Assembly (NCBI GenBank): GCA_946491675.1
Contig: CAMLYN010000024.1
Span: forward strand, 1 to 12,406
Origin: an uncultured Mycoplasmatota bacterium
GTDB lineage: Bacteria; Bacillota_I; Bacilli_A; RF39; UBA660
Direction of reading: 5' to 3'
Length of the DNA stretch: 12,406 bases
Of this stretch, positions 1 through 7,345 are shown in pieces. Under the pieces are notes generated by a model. The model was not told where the DNA came from. It saw only the letters and a list, made by a program, of their open reading frames with translations, and did no database searches. How positions within the stretch are numbered: the stretch's first letter is position 1; each line of letters begins with the position of its first letter. Made by a program: the position numbers and the translations under genes.

Positions 1-1
1 C

Positions 2-940
2 TTTGAATGGTTATATCAAAAAAGAGTTACATCTTTTGATGAAATGACTAATATCAAAAAAGAAATTATTGAATCTTTAAAACAAGATTTTGAATTTGAA
101 GATATAAAACTTTTAACTAAACAAGAAGATGTTGATGTTTGCAAGTTTTTATTTAAATTAAAAGATGAAAATAAAATTGAAGCTGTTTTGATGAAACACG
201 ATTATGGCAATAGTCTATGTGTTTCAAGTCAAGTTGGTTGTAATATGGGCTGTAAATTTTGCGAAAGTGGTAGACTAAAAAAAGTTCGTAATTTAGAAAC
301 TGGTGAGATGGTTTTACAACTCTTAAAAGTTGAAAAAGAATTAAATATTCGGATTTCTCATCTAGTATTAATGGGGATTGGTGAACCATTTGATAACTAT
401 GAAAATGTTATTAATTTTATTGATATTATTAATACACCTAAAGGAATTGTTTTAGGAAGTCGCCATATTACTGTTTCTACTTGTGGTATAATACCTAAAA
501 TAAAAGAATTTATTAAAGATGGTAAACAAGTTAATTTAGCTATTAGTCTTCATGCTCCAAATGATGAATTAAGAAATAAATTGATGCCAATTAGTAAAGT
601 ATATAAATTAGATGATTTAATTAAAGTTATTAAAGAATATATTAAACAAACTAATAGAAGAGTGACATTTGAATATATTTTATTGAAAGGTATTAATGAT
701 AATAAGGAAAATGCTTTAGAGTTAGCTAAACTTTTAAAAGGAATGAATTGTTACGTTAATTTAATTCCTTATAATGAAACTAGTCATATTGAATTTAAAA
801 AAAGTGACCAAAAAACTATTTTAGATTTTTATGATACTTTGAAAAAAAATAATGTTGGCGTTACAATTAGACGGGAATTTGGTAAAAAAGTAAGTGCAGC
901 CTGTGGTCAATTAAGAGCTAACTACAAGGAGGAATTATAA
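2..940 (+). CDS. rlmN: 23S rRNA (adenine2503-C2)/tRNA A37 methyltransferase RlmN, 5'-partial
   Basis: Radical-SAM dual-specificity enzyme that makes 2-methyladenosine at 23S rRNA A2503 and at tRNA A37. The frame is open to the left edge. Codons upstream of the ATG at 44 read FEWLYQKRVTSFDEMTN, the typical RlmN N-terminal helical region, so the ATG at 44 is an internal Met and the true start lies outside the window. Counting from that Met, the 4Fe-4S motif CX3CX2C is C66-C70-C73, with the conserved C59 seven residues before it. The catalytic Cys of the AACGQL motif, which carries the methyl intermediate, is near the C-terminus. Substrate-binding motifs such as GIGEPFDNY and the SLHAPND segment are intact. 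The stop overlaps the prpC start by one base (TAATG), and the prpC ribosome binding site lies inside the last rlmN codons. The assignment is firm; only the N-terminus is missing. Confidence 0.95.
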   Translation, partial: FEWLYQKRVTSFDEMTNIKKEIIESLKQDFEFEDIKLLTKQEDVDVCKFLFKLKDENKIEAVLMKHDYGNSLCVSSQVGCNMGCKFCESGRLKKVRNLETGEMVLQLLKVEKELNIRISHLVLMGIGEPFDNYENVINFIDIINTPKGIVLGSRHITVSTCGIIPKIKEFIKDGKQVNLAISLHAPNDELRNKLMPISKVYKLDDLIKVIKEYIKQTNRRVTFEYILLKGINDNKENALELAKLLKGMNCYVNLIPYNETSHIEFKKSDQKTILDFYDTLKKNNVGVTIRREFGKKVSAACGQLRANYKEEL

Positions 941-1680
941 TGGAATATGCATATATAACCGATCCAGGAAAAGTAAGAGATCATAATGAGGATAGTGTTA
1001 TAATCGTTAAAAATGAAATAGGGGAAATACTACTAGCAGTAGCTGATGGTATGGGGGGACATACTGGTGGTGAAATTGCTTCTAGTATTGCTATTTCTCA
1101 TATTGGAGATCGATTTCGTAAAACCAGTTCAGTTGGAACTAAAGAAGATGCAATCAGCTTTATTAAAGAAATAGTTAGTGAAGCAAATGTTTTATTATAC
1201 AAATATACAAGTGAGCACAAAGAAAGTTCTGGTATGGGTACAACGATTGTTTTAGCTTTAGTAACTGATCAGTTTTTATTGTTTGGCAACATTGGAGATT
1301 CTTCAGGTTATGTTTTAAGAAAAAATAAATTACATAAAATAACCACTGATCATACTTTAGTGAGTTTACTTGTTAAATCAGGAGAATTAACTTTAGAAGA
1401 AGCTAAAGATCATCCAAGAAAAAACGTTTTAATGCGAGCTTTAGGAGCTACTAATACCGTTGAAATGGATATATTTGACGTTGAAAGAGATGTCGATGGT
1501 ATTTTATTATGTAGTGATGGTCTTACTAATATGTTAGACGATGAACAAATTACTAAAGTTTTATTAGATGAAGATATTAGTGTTGAAGAAAGATTAAAAA
1601 AACTAATTGTTAAATGTAATAATCGTGGGGGAACTGATAATATCTCTATTGCTTATTTAAAGGATGGTGTAAGAAAATGA
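940..1680 (+). CDS. prpC: PP2C-family serine/threonine phosphatase PrpC (Stp1)
   Basis: Cytoplasmic metal-dependent PPM/PP2C phosphatase that removes phosphates placed by its partner kinase PrkC. The 246 residues form a single-domain protein of normal family length. Motifs in order: RDHNED (13-18), ADGMGGHTGG (35-44, metal ligand D36), SGMGTT (97-102), GNIGDS (116-121), CSDGL (191-195, metal ligand D193) and GGTDNIS (230-236, metal ligand D233). No signal peptide or membrane segment is seen. The start codon shares one base with the rlmN stop and is preceded by a strong AAGGAGG. The TGA stop overlaps the prkC ATG (ATGA). This phosphatase-kinase pairing is the standard Bacillota arrangement. 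Confidence 0.96.
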   Translation: MEYAYITDPGKVRDHNEDSVIIVKNEIGEILLAVADGMGGHTGGEIASSIAISHIGDRFRKTSSVGTKEDAISFIKEIVSEANVLLYKYTSEHKESSGMGTTIVLALVTDQFLLFGNIGDSSGYVLRKNKLHKITTDHTLVSLLVKSGELTLEEAKDHPRKNVLMRALGATNTVEMDIFDVERDVDGILLCSDGLTNMLDDEQITKVLLDEDISVEERLKKLIVKCNNRGGTDNISIAYLKDGVRK

Positions 1681-3410
1681 TTACAAAAGGGGATAAAATA
1701 AATGATAGATATCAGATTATCAAAACAATTGGCGAAGGTGGTATGGCTAATGTTTATTTAGCGCAAGATACAATTTTAAATAGACATGTAGCTGTTAAAA
1801 TATTAAGAGGTGATTTAGCTGATGATGAAAAATTCGTAAGACGTTTTCAAAGAGAAGCCTTATCAGCTAGTAAATTGAATCATCCTAATATTGTGGAAGT
1901 ATATGATGTTGGTGAGGATAACGGTCAATATTATATTGTTATGGAATATGTTAATGGCAAAACATTAAAAAGTTTAGTAAAAAAACGTGGTGCTTTAACT
2001 TTACCAGAAGTAATTGATATCATGACACAGTTATTAAGTGCGGTTATGTGTGCTCACGATAGTTATATTATTCACCGTGATATCAAACCACAAAATGTCA
2101 TGATTTTAGAAGATGGTAAAGTAAAAATCATGGATTTTGGTATTGCGATGGCTTTAAATAGTAATGAATTAACGCAAACCAATTCAGTTATGGGCTCAGT
2201 TCATTATCTACCACCAGAACAAGCTAACGGAAGTGGATCAACTATTAAATCGGATATTTACTCTTTAGGTATTTTAATGTACGAACTATTAACAGGTAAA
2301 GTTCCATTTAAAGGAGATAATGCTGTGGAAATTGCTATCAAACAAATGAAAGAACCAATTCCATCAGTTTGTAAACAAAACCCTGATATTCCACAGTCAA
2401 TTGAAAATATTATTTTAAAAGCTTGTGCAAAAAATCCGAAAAACCGTTACGATTCAGTCAAAGAAATGTATGAAGATGTTTTAAAAGCTTTGAATGAAGA
2501 TGAAGTAAATCAAAAAAAATTAGTTTATAAATATCCAGAACATGACTTAGAAGAAACTAAGGTAATGCCTAATTTAAGTCGTTTAGAAAAGAATCAAAAG
2601 GAGGAAGAAGAAGTGCCAAAAGTTAAAAAGAAAAAAAGCGTTAAAGATAAAGTATTGTGGATAACTGGTGGCATTTGTGCAGTTTTAGTAGCTTTAATTT
2701 GTTTATTTTTAATAATCTATCCTCGTTTAGTAGCAGTTCCAGATGTAACAATTCCCGACGTTAGTAATCTAACTGTTGTTGAAGCTGAAGCTAAGTTAAA
2801 AGAAGCTGGATTATTAGTAGCTAGTGATGTTGAAGAAAAAGAAAATGATGAAATCGAACCAGGTAAAGTTGTAGGAACTAATCCACAAGTTGGTAGAACA
2901 GTTAAAGAAGGAACTGAGGTAACGATTATTGTAGCTAAAGAAAGCGGTAAAATAACACTTGAAGATTATGTTGGAATAACTTATAAAACTGTTGAAGCTA
3001 ATTTAAAAAATGCTGGTTTGAATGTTATTGTCGAACCAAGAAAGATTGCTAAAGAAGAACAAGAAAACTATCAATATGATGAATTTGATATTATCGAACA
3101 AAGTGCTAAAGCCGGAACTTCTTTAGAGCCAGGAGATACAATTATTTTATATTATGCTGTATTTACTGTTGAATATCCAAACTTTTTTGAAGAAAATTAT
3201 ACCCTTGAAGCAGTTCAAGAGTTTTGTGAAGAAAATGATATAATTTTAGATATTAAATATCAAACTAGTGATGAATATCCAGAAGGAACTATAATTAGTC
3301 AAAATCGTACCGGTGAAGTTATTGCTGGATCAACCTTAACTATTACTGTAACTCAAAGAACAGTTACTGATACACCTAGTGATCCACAAACACCTGAAGT
3401 GGTTGAATAA
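1677..3410 (+). CDS. prkC: PASTA-domain serine/threonine protein kinase PrkC (Stk1)
   Basis: Hanks-type membrane kinase that senses cell-wall fragments or lipid II through external PASTA repeats and phosphorylates cytoplasmic targets. The N-terminal kinase domain (about 11-270) has the glycine loop IGEGGMANVYLA (18-29), ATP-anchoring K41, HRD catalytic loop (133-135, then IKPQN), DFG (153-155) and an activation loop with T166/T168 before GSVHYLPPEQ. A charged juxtamembrane linker (305-325) leads to one transmembrane helix (about 327-348). Three PASTA-like repeats follow at about 356-421, 424-496 and 497-561. The third is the most divergent. The protein ends in a short Thr/Pro-rich tail. The 577 residues fit three PASTA units. 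PASTA repeats imply, but do not prove, that the organism makes peptidoglycan. The start overlaps the prpC stop and the TAA overlaps the rsgA ATG, so translation is probably coupled. Confidence 0.96.
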   Translation: MITKGDKINDRYQIIKTIGEGGMANVYLAQDTILNRHVAVKILRGDLADDEKFVRRFQREALSASKLNHPNIVEVYDVGEDNGQYYIVMEYVNGKTLKSLVKKRGALTLPEVIDIMTQLLSAVMCAHDSYIIHRDIKPQNVMILEDGKVKIMDFGIAMALNSNELTQTNSVMGSVHYLPPEQANGSGSTIKSDIYSLGILMYELLTGKVPFKGDNAVEIAIKQMKEPIPSVCKQNPDIPQSIENIILKACAKNPKNRYDSVKEMYEDVLKALNEDEVNQKKLVYKYPEHDLEETKVMPNLSRLEKNQKEEEEVPKVKKKKSVKDKVLWITGGICAVLVALICLFLIIYPRLVAVPDVTIPDVSNLTVVEAEAKLKEAGLLVASDVEEKENDEIEPGKVVGTNPQVGRTVKEGTEVTIIVAKESGKITLEDYVGITYKTVEANLKNAGLNVIVEPRKIAKEEQENYQYDEFDIIEQSAKAGTSLEPGDTIILYYAVFTVEYPNFFEENYTLEAVQEFCEENDIILDIKYQTSDEYPEGTIISQNRTGEVIAGSTLTITVTQRTVTDTPSDPQTPEVVE

Positions 3411-4234
3411 TGCAAGGAAGAATAACTAAAATTATCAGTAATAATTTTACTGTTTTAGCTGATAAGGAATATATTTGTGGAGCACGAGGAAAATTTAGAA
3501 ATTTAAAAATAACACCTTTAGTTGGTGATGAAGTTGTTTTTGATGAAAATAAAAAAATAATATTACAAATTGCTAGTCGTAAAAATAGTTTAATTAGACC
3601 ACCAATAGCTAATATTGATCAAGCTTTGATTGTTGTTAGTGTTAAAGAACCTAATTTGGATTTATATTTATTAGATAAATTATTATGCATTATCGAGTTT
3701 AATAATATAAAGCCGATTATCTGTTTTACTAAATTAGATTTATTAGATGATTTAACAAGCATAAAAAAAATTGAAGATTATTATCAAAAAATCGGTTATG
3801 AAGTTTATGAAAATAAAGATGAAAGTATAAAAAAAATATTTAAAAACAAAGTTACAGTTTTTGCTGGTCAATCAGGTGCAGGCAAGTCAACTTTATTAAA
3901 TATTCTAGATAGTTCTTTAAATCTACAAACTAATGAAATTTCTAAATCTTTAGGTCGTGGTAGACATACAACTAGACATGTTAGTTTATTGCCAATTTTA
4001 GGTGGTTGGTGTGCTGATACACCAGGTTTTTCAAGCTTGAGTTTAAATGAAATGAGTCATAATGATATTAAAGATAATTTTGTTGAATTTAATTTATATC
4101 GCAATAAATGTGCCTACAAAGATTGTATGCATGATAAAGAAGATGACTGCGAAATAAAAAGAAGATTAGGTAATGATATTTTAGAAAGTCGTTATGAAAA
4201 TTATATTAAGTTTTTAAGAAAGGAAAAAGTATGA
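3410..4234 (+). CDS. rsgA: Small ribosomal subunit biogenesis GTPase RsgA
   Basis: Circularly permuted GTPase that acts late in 30S maturation. An N-terminal OB-fold region (about 1-62) precedes the permuted G domain with motif order G4-G1-G3: TKLD (107-110), GQSGAGKS P-loop (153-160), switch region GRGRHTT (182-188) and DTPG (203-206). The C-terminal zinc site is C234, C239, H241 and C247. At 274 residues it is slightly shorter than the B. subtilis protein, with all motifs intact. It lies directly after prkC, as in B. subtilis, where RsgA is a known PrkC substrate; whether that holds here is inference. One-base overlap with prkC and ATGA overlap with rpe. Confidence 0.96.
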   Translation: MQGRITKIISNNFTVLADKEYICGARGKFRNLKITPLVGDEVVFDENKKIILQIASRKNSLIRPPIANIDQALIVVSVKEPNLDLYLLDKLLCIIEFNNIKPIICFTKLDLLDDLTSIKKIEDYYQKIGYEVYENKDESIKKIFKNKVTVFAGQSGAGKSTLLNILDSSLNLQTNEISKSLGRGRHTTRHVSLLPILGGWCADTPGFSSLSLNEMSHNDIKDNFVEFNLYRNKCAYKDCMHDKEDDCEIKRRLGNDILESRYENYIKFLRKEKV

Positions 4235-4857
4235 AAATATCAGCCTCATTTTTATCAATTAAAGATAATTTAAAAGATAATATTAATTTATTGACAAAGT
4301 GTGATATTGATTATCTTCATTTAGATATCATGGATGGTGTATTTGTTAATAATAAAACGTGGGATGTTTTAGAAATTAAAGACTTAATTAATAATAATAA
4401 ACCATTAGATGTTCATTTGATGGTAAGTGACGTTTATAAATATGTTGATGAATATAAAACGCTTAATCCTGATTTTATAACCTTTCATTATGAAGTAGAT
4501 TTAGATATTATGGATATTATTAATTATATAAAAAAATTTAATATTAAAGTTGGCTTATCGATTAAACCTAATACTAAAGTTGAAGAAATCATTCCTTATT
4601 TACCGTTTATTGATTTAGTATTAGTAATGAGTGTTGAACCAGGTTTTGGTGGGCAGGAATTTATCACAAATAGTGTTGATAAAATAAAAAAATTAAAAGA
4701 ATTAAAAGGTGATTTTTTAATTGAAGTTGATGGTGGTATCAACAACCAGACTATTGATTTAGTTAAAGATGTTGATATTGCTGTTATTGGTAGTTATATT
4801 ACTAGCGGTAATTATGAAGAAAAAATAAAAAGTATAAAGGAGAAAATTTATGGATGA
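4231..4857 (+). CDS. rpe: Ribulose-phosphate 3-epimerase
   Basis: TIM-barrel enzyme interconverting ribulose-5-phosphate and xylulose-5-phosphate in the non-oxidative pentose phosphate pathway. Active-site motifs: HLDIMDG (30-36; metal/acid-base residues H30 and D32), VHLMV (61-65, H62), MSVEPGFGGQ (133-142, phosphate-binding region) and EVDGGI (165-170, catalytic D167). The N-terminal strand reads SASFLS instead of the usual SPSILS, a mild divergence that leaves the Ser in place. The length of 208 residues is near normal. An AAAGGA motif about 10 bases ahead of the ATG supports this start. The start overlaps the rsgA TGA and the end overlaps frr by 8 bases. Confidence 0.93.
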   Translation: MKISASFLSIKDNLKDNINLLTKCDIDYLHLDIMDGVFVNNKTWDVLEIKDLINNNKPLDVHLMVSDVYKYVDEYKTLNPDFITFHYEVDLDIMDIINYIKKFNIKVGLSIKPNTKVEEIIPYLPFIDLVLVMSVEPGFGGQEFITNSVDKIKKLKELKGDFLIEVDGGINNQTIDLVKDVDIAVIGSYITSGNYEEKIKSIKEKIYG

Positions 4858-5392
4858 TATTTTATTAGAAACTGAAAGTAGAATGGAAAGTGCAATTGAA
4901 TCGTTAGATAAAAAATTTACTAATATTAGAGCAGGAAGAGCTAACCCTAGTATTTTGGATGGGGTAGTTGTTAATTATTATGGGGCGGATACACCTTTAA
5001 AACAATTAGCTAATATCTCAATTCCCGAAGCAAGACAATTATGCATTAAACCATTTGATAAAAGTGCGTTAAGTGCAATTGAAAAAAGTATTTATGAAGC
5101 TAATATTGGCCTAACACCTAATAATAATGGTGAAATCATTATTTTAAATATTCCAGCTTTAACTGAAGAAACAAGAAAGGAATATGTTAAACAAGCAAAA
5201 CAGGTGGCTGAAGAGATTAGAATAGCTTTAAGAAATATAAGACAAGATGCTAATAATGATGCTAAGAAATTAGAAATTCCTGAAGATGATATTAAATATT
5301 GTACAAATGAAATTCAAGAATTAATTAATAAATATAATAAAATAGTTGATGAAAAATTAGAAGTTAAAGAAAAAGAATTATTAAGCGTATAG
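4850..5392 (+). CDS. frr: Ribosome recycling factor
   Basis: RRF works with EF-G to split post-termination ribosomes. The 180 residues match the usual 180-185. The three-helix bundle signature is present: FTNIRAGRANP at the end of helix 1 (23-33), the domain II beta region (about 35-104) with KPFD (67-70), and the RNIRQDAN helix-3 motif (128-135) with conserved arginines. AAAGGAG at 4836-4842 precedes the start, which lies inside the end of rpe (8-base overlap). In most Bacillota frr follows pyrH in the rpsB-tsf-pyrH cluster; here it follows rpe instead. No frameshift or missing residue is seen. Confidence 0.96.
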   Translation: MDDILLETESRMESAIESLDKKFTNIRAGRANPSILDGVVVNYYGADTPLKQLANISIPEARQLCIKPFDKSALSAIEKSIYEANIGLTPNNNGEIIILNIPALTEETRKEYVKQAKQVAEEIRIALRNIRQDANNDAKKLEIPEDDIKYCTNEIQELINKYNKIVDEKLEVKEKELLSV

Positions 5393-5402
5393 GAGGAATA
5401 TT

Positions 5403-6560
5403 ATGTTTCGAAAAAAACAAGATAAAGAATTAAACTATACCAAAATAAATGACTTAGTTTCTTTATCTCATAGTGTTTTAAGAATATTATTTATTTTATT
5501 AATTATTATAGGCGCTTACTTTTTGATTAGATTAATTAAAGAAGTTCAAATTTTACCATTTGTTTTAACTATCTTAAAATTATTATCACCTTTATTTATT
5601 GGAATAGTAGTTGCTTGGCTATTTGATCCTTTTGTTACTTATTTAAACAAAAAAGGTGTTAGAAGAGGTTTGGGTGCTGCTATTAGTTATGCTTTGTTCT
5701 TAGGAATTATTATTTTAATACTAACTGCTTTGATTCCATTATTATCAGAACAGGTTAATGATTTTGTTACAACAACCATTCCCGCACTATTTACAAGTGC
5801 TAGAGAATTTATTGATAATTTCTTTAATAGTTTAAATAATATCGAAAATTTTGATGCTTTAGCAATAAAAGATGAAATATTTAATAAATTAGAAGTAATT
5901 GCTACTAATTTAACTAGTTCATTACCTGATTTGCTAGTTAATATTATTACATCTTTATTTTCAGGAATCGGGGTTTTAGCAATCGGATTAATTATTGGTT
6001 TTTATTTATTGTTAGACTTTGACAAAAATACAGATACTTTATATGGTTTAATTCCTAAAAAATATCGTGAAGAAACTAAAAAATGTTTAAATGCTGTTAA
6101 TAAACCTTTAAAAAGATTTGTCAACGGTGCTTTGATTGATTGTACGATCATTTTTGTAATAACGGCAATTGGTTTTTCGATTATTGGCCTTAAAGCCCCA
6201 CTATTATTTGCTGTTTTTTGTGCGATAACTAATGTTATTCCTTATGCCGGTCCATATATTGGTGGTGCTCCTGCTGTTTTAGTAGGACTTACTCAAGCTC
6301 CAACAACAGGGATTGCGGTTTTAATCTTTATTATTGTTGTTCAAGCAGTTGAAGGTAATTTATTACAACCATTTATTATGAGTAAAACAACCAAATTAAA
6401 TCCAGTAACTATTATTTTAGGTTTATTAGTATTTGGTTATTTCTTTGGTATTGTCGGTATGATTTTATCGACACCAATAATTGGTGCTGTTAAAGAATTA
6501 GTTAATTTCTTTGATGAAAAATATGATTTTTTAAATTTTGAAAAGAATAGTGAAAACTAA
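5403..6560 (+). CDS. AI-2E family (PerM/YtvI-like) membrane transporter
   Basis: Polytopic membrane protein of the AI-2E transporter family (TqsA/PerM/YtvI type). The family exports or exchanges small solutes; the substrate cannot be read from sequence. Hydrophobic segments lie at about 25-43, 54-75, 92-113, 176-205 (probably two), 245-262, 265-283, 302-321 and 333-360, giving the usual eight or so helices. A hydrophilic loop at about 114-172 separates the halves. Family motifs include NVIPYAGPYIGG (277-288) and the EGNLLQPFIM segment (317-326). AGGAGG lies just upstream, overlapping the frr stop. The last six residues, EKNSEN, and the stop fall inside a direct repeat shared with the fic gene, so this tail may not be ancestral. 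Confidence 0.9.
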   Translation: MFRKKQDKELNYTKINDLVSLSHSVLRILFILLIIIGAYFLIRLIKEVQILPFVLTILKLLSPLFIGIVVAWLFDPFVTYLNKKGVRRGLGAAISYALFLGIIILILTALIPLLSEQVNDFVTTTIPALFTSAREFIDNFFNSLNNIENFDALAIKDEIFNKLEVIATNLTSSLPDLLVNIITSLFSGIGVLAIGLIIGFYLLLDFDKNTDTLYGLIPKKYREETKKCLNAVNKPLKRFVNGALIDCTIIFVITAIGFSIIGLKAPLLFAVFCAITNVIPYAGPYIGGAPAVLVGLTQAPTTGIAVLIFIIVVQAVEGNLLQPFIMSKTTKLNPVTIILGLLVFGYFFGIVGMILSTPIIGAVKELVNFFDEKYDFLNFEKNSEN

Positions 6561-6594
6561 TCTTTTTTTCTTTAATTTATGGTATACTATATTT
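6540..6594 (+). repeat. Direct repeat copy 1: gene end plus promoter
   Basis: A 55-base segment with the last six codons and stop of the AI-2E gene, a T-rich stretch and an extended -10 promoter. It recurs at 7281-7334 with one difference, seven Ts here against six there. Weaker similarity runs about nine bases further left (shared Leu-Asn codons). To the right it breaks off sharply after ATATTT. The two copies bound the fic gene, and the repeat period is 741 bp. Confidence 0.97.
6580..6588 (+). promoter_or_regulatory. Extended -10 promoter for fic (in repeat copy 1)
   Basis: TGGTATACT is a TGN-extended -10 element (hexamer TATACT at 6583-6588). No good -35 hexamer is seen; the upstream DNA is T-rich. 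The predicted start near 6595 gives a leader of about 17 bases with a strong Shine-Dalgarno. An identical element lies at 7320-7328. Confidence 0.65.
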
Positions 6595-6611
6595 AATAAG
6601 GAGAGAGGAAA

Positions 6612-7301
6612 ATGCAAGATAAATATAATTTAACAAGAGAGCAAAATATATTTATAGCTAAAAGAAATATTGTTGATTATATTTGGAAGAGTGCAAATCT
6701 AGAAGGAATTGCTGTTACATATCCTGAAACACAGACAATTTATGACGGTGGCATAATAAATGGTCTTACTGTTGATAATATTATTGCTATTAATAATTTA
6801 AAATATGCTTGGCAATTTATTTTAGAAAGTGATGCTTTTGAATATAGTTACAATGTTTTATGTTATATCCATAAATTGGTGGCTGATAAATTAGTTTTAG
6901 AACAAAATCTAGGTAAACTTAGAACAACTCCGGTTAGTATTGGTGGTACAAAATGGCAACCTCAATTTCCAATTGAAAGTCAAATAAAAGAAGAATTGGC
7001 TAATTTATTAAACCAAAGTGAAAAAAGTAAAACAGAGATTGCAATCGAAATTATGTTATGGATTATGAGAAGACAAATGTTTATCGATGGAAATAAAAGA
7101 GTAGGTATGTTATTTGCTAATAAAATAATGATTGATAACGGTTGTGGCATAATTACGATCGCTCAAGAAAATCAGTCTGTTTTCTATGAAAAGCTTATTA
7201 GATATTATGAGACTAATAACGTAATGGATATTAAAAAATGGATTTATGATAATTGCATTGATGGAATCGATTTAAATAATGAAAAGAATAGTGAAAACTA
7301 A
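6612..7301 (+). CDS. Fic/DOC-fold protein with His-to-Gln active-site motif
   Basis: Fic proteins usually transfer AMP or another phosphate-containing group to target hydroxyls. The fold is clear: flap segment VSIGGTKWQP (108-117), then an active-site loop reading Q155-M-F-I-D-G-N-K-R163. This matches HxFx(D/E)GNxxR except that the catalytic His is Gln. The D/E-GN anion hole and Arg are kept. N-terminally, S27-A-N-L-E31-G32 fits the class II inhibitory motif (S/T)xxxE(G/N), whose Glu blocks productive ATP binding. AAGGAGAG at 6598-6605 supports the start. No antitoxin-sized gene adjoins it. The last six residues come from the flanking repeat and match the C-terminus of the upstream transporter. 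It may be a Fic variant with altered or no AMP-transfer activity; the function is unknown. GNKR with Gln occurs in other Fic-like proteins from memory, so it may be a real subfamily. Confidence 0.85.
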   Translation: MQDKYNLTREQNIFIAKRNIVDYIWKSANLEGIAVTYPETQTIYDGGIINGLTVDNIIAINNLKYAWQFILESDAFEYSYNVLCYIHKLVADKLVLEQNLGKLRTTPVSIGGTKWQPQFPIESQIKEELANLLNQSEKSKTEIAIEIMLWIMRRQMFIDGNKRVGMLFANKIMIDNGCGIITIAQENQSVFYEKLIRYYETNNVMDIKKWIYDNCIDGIDLNNEKNSEN

Positions 7302-7334
7302 TCTTTTTTCTTTAATTTATGGTATACTATATTT
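7281..7334 (+). repeat. Direct repeat copy 2: gene end plus promoter
   Basis: Second copy of the segment at 6540-6594, 54 bases long and identical apart from one missing T. It supplies the last six codons (EKNSEN) and stop of fic, in the same reading frame as copy 1 supplies the end of the AI-2E gene. It also supplies the promoter for the next operon. Homologous recombination between the copies would remove fic and leave a complete AI-2E gene followed by the same promoter. Confidence 0.97.
7320..7328 (+). promoter_or_regulatory. Extended -10 promoter for the kinase-cmk-alaS operon
   Basis: TGGTATACT, identical to the fic promoter, with TATACT at 7323-7328 and no clear -35. Transcription would start near 7335, where the GGTGAT ribosome binding site begins, giving a 5' leader of only about 10 bases before the ATG at 7346. 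Confidence 0.62.
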
Positions 7335-7345
7335 GGTGATTAATT

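Noticed and set aside
44..46. ATG as the rlmN start
   Set aside because: The frame stays open to the window edge and the upstream codons encode the conserved RlmN N-terminal region, so this Met is internal.
153..389. Open frame of 78 codons on the - strand
   Set aside because: It lies wholly within rlmN, has no ribosome binding site or recognisable motif, and is a by-product of AT-rich composition.
6612..7301. Fic as the toxin of a toxin-antitoxin pair
   Set aside because: No small antitoxin gene is adjacent on either strand; the inhibitory motif is within the same protein and the catalytic His is absent.
6540..7334. Repeats as insertion-sequence or integron boundaries
   Set aside because: No transposase, integrase or terminal inverted repeats are visible, and the shared segment includes coding codons and a promoter, unlike a target duplication or attC site.
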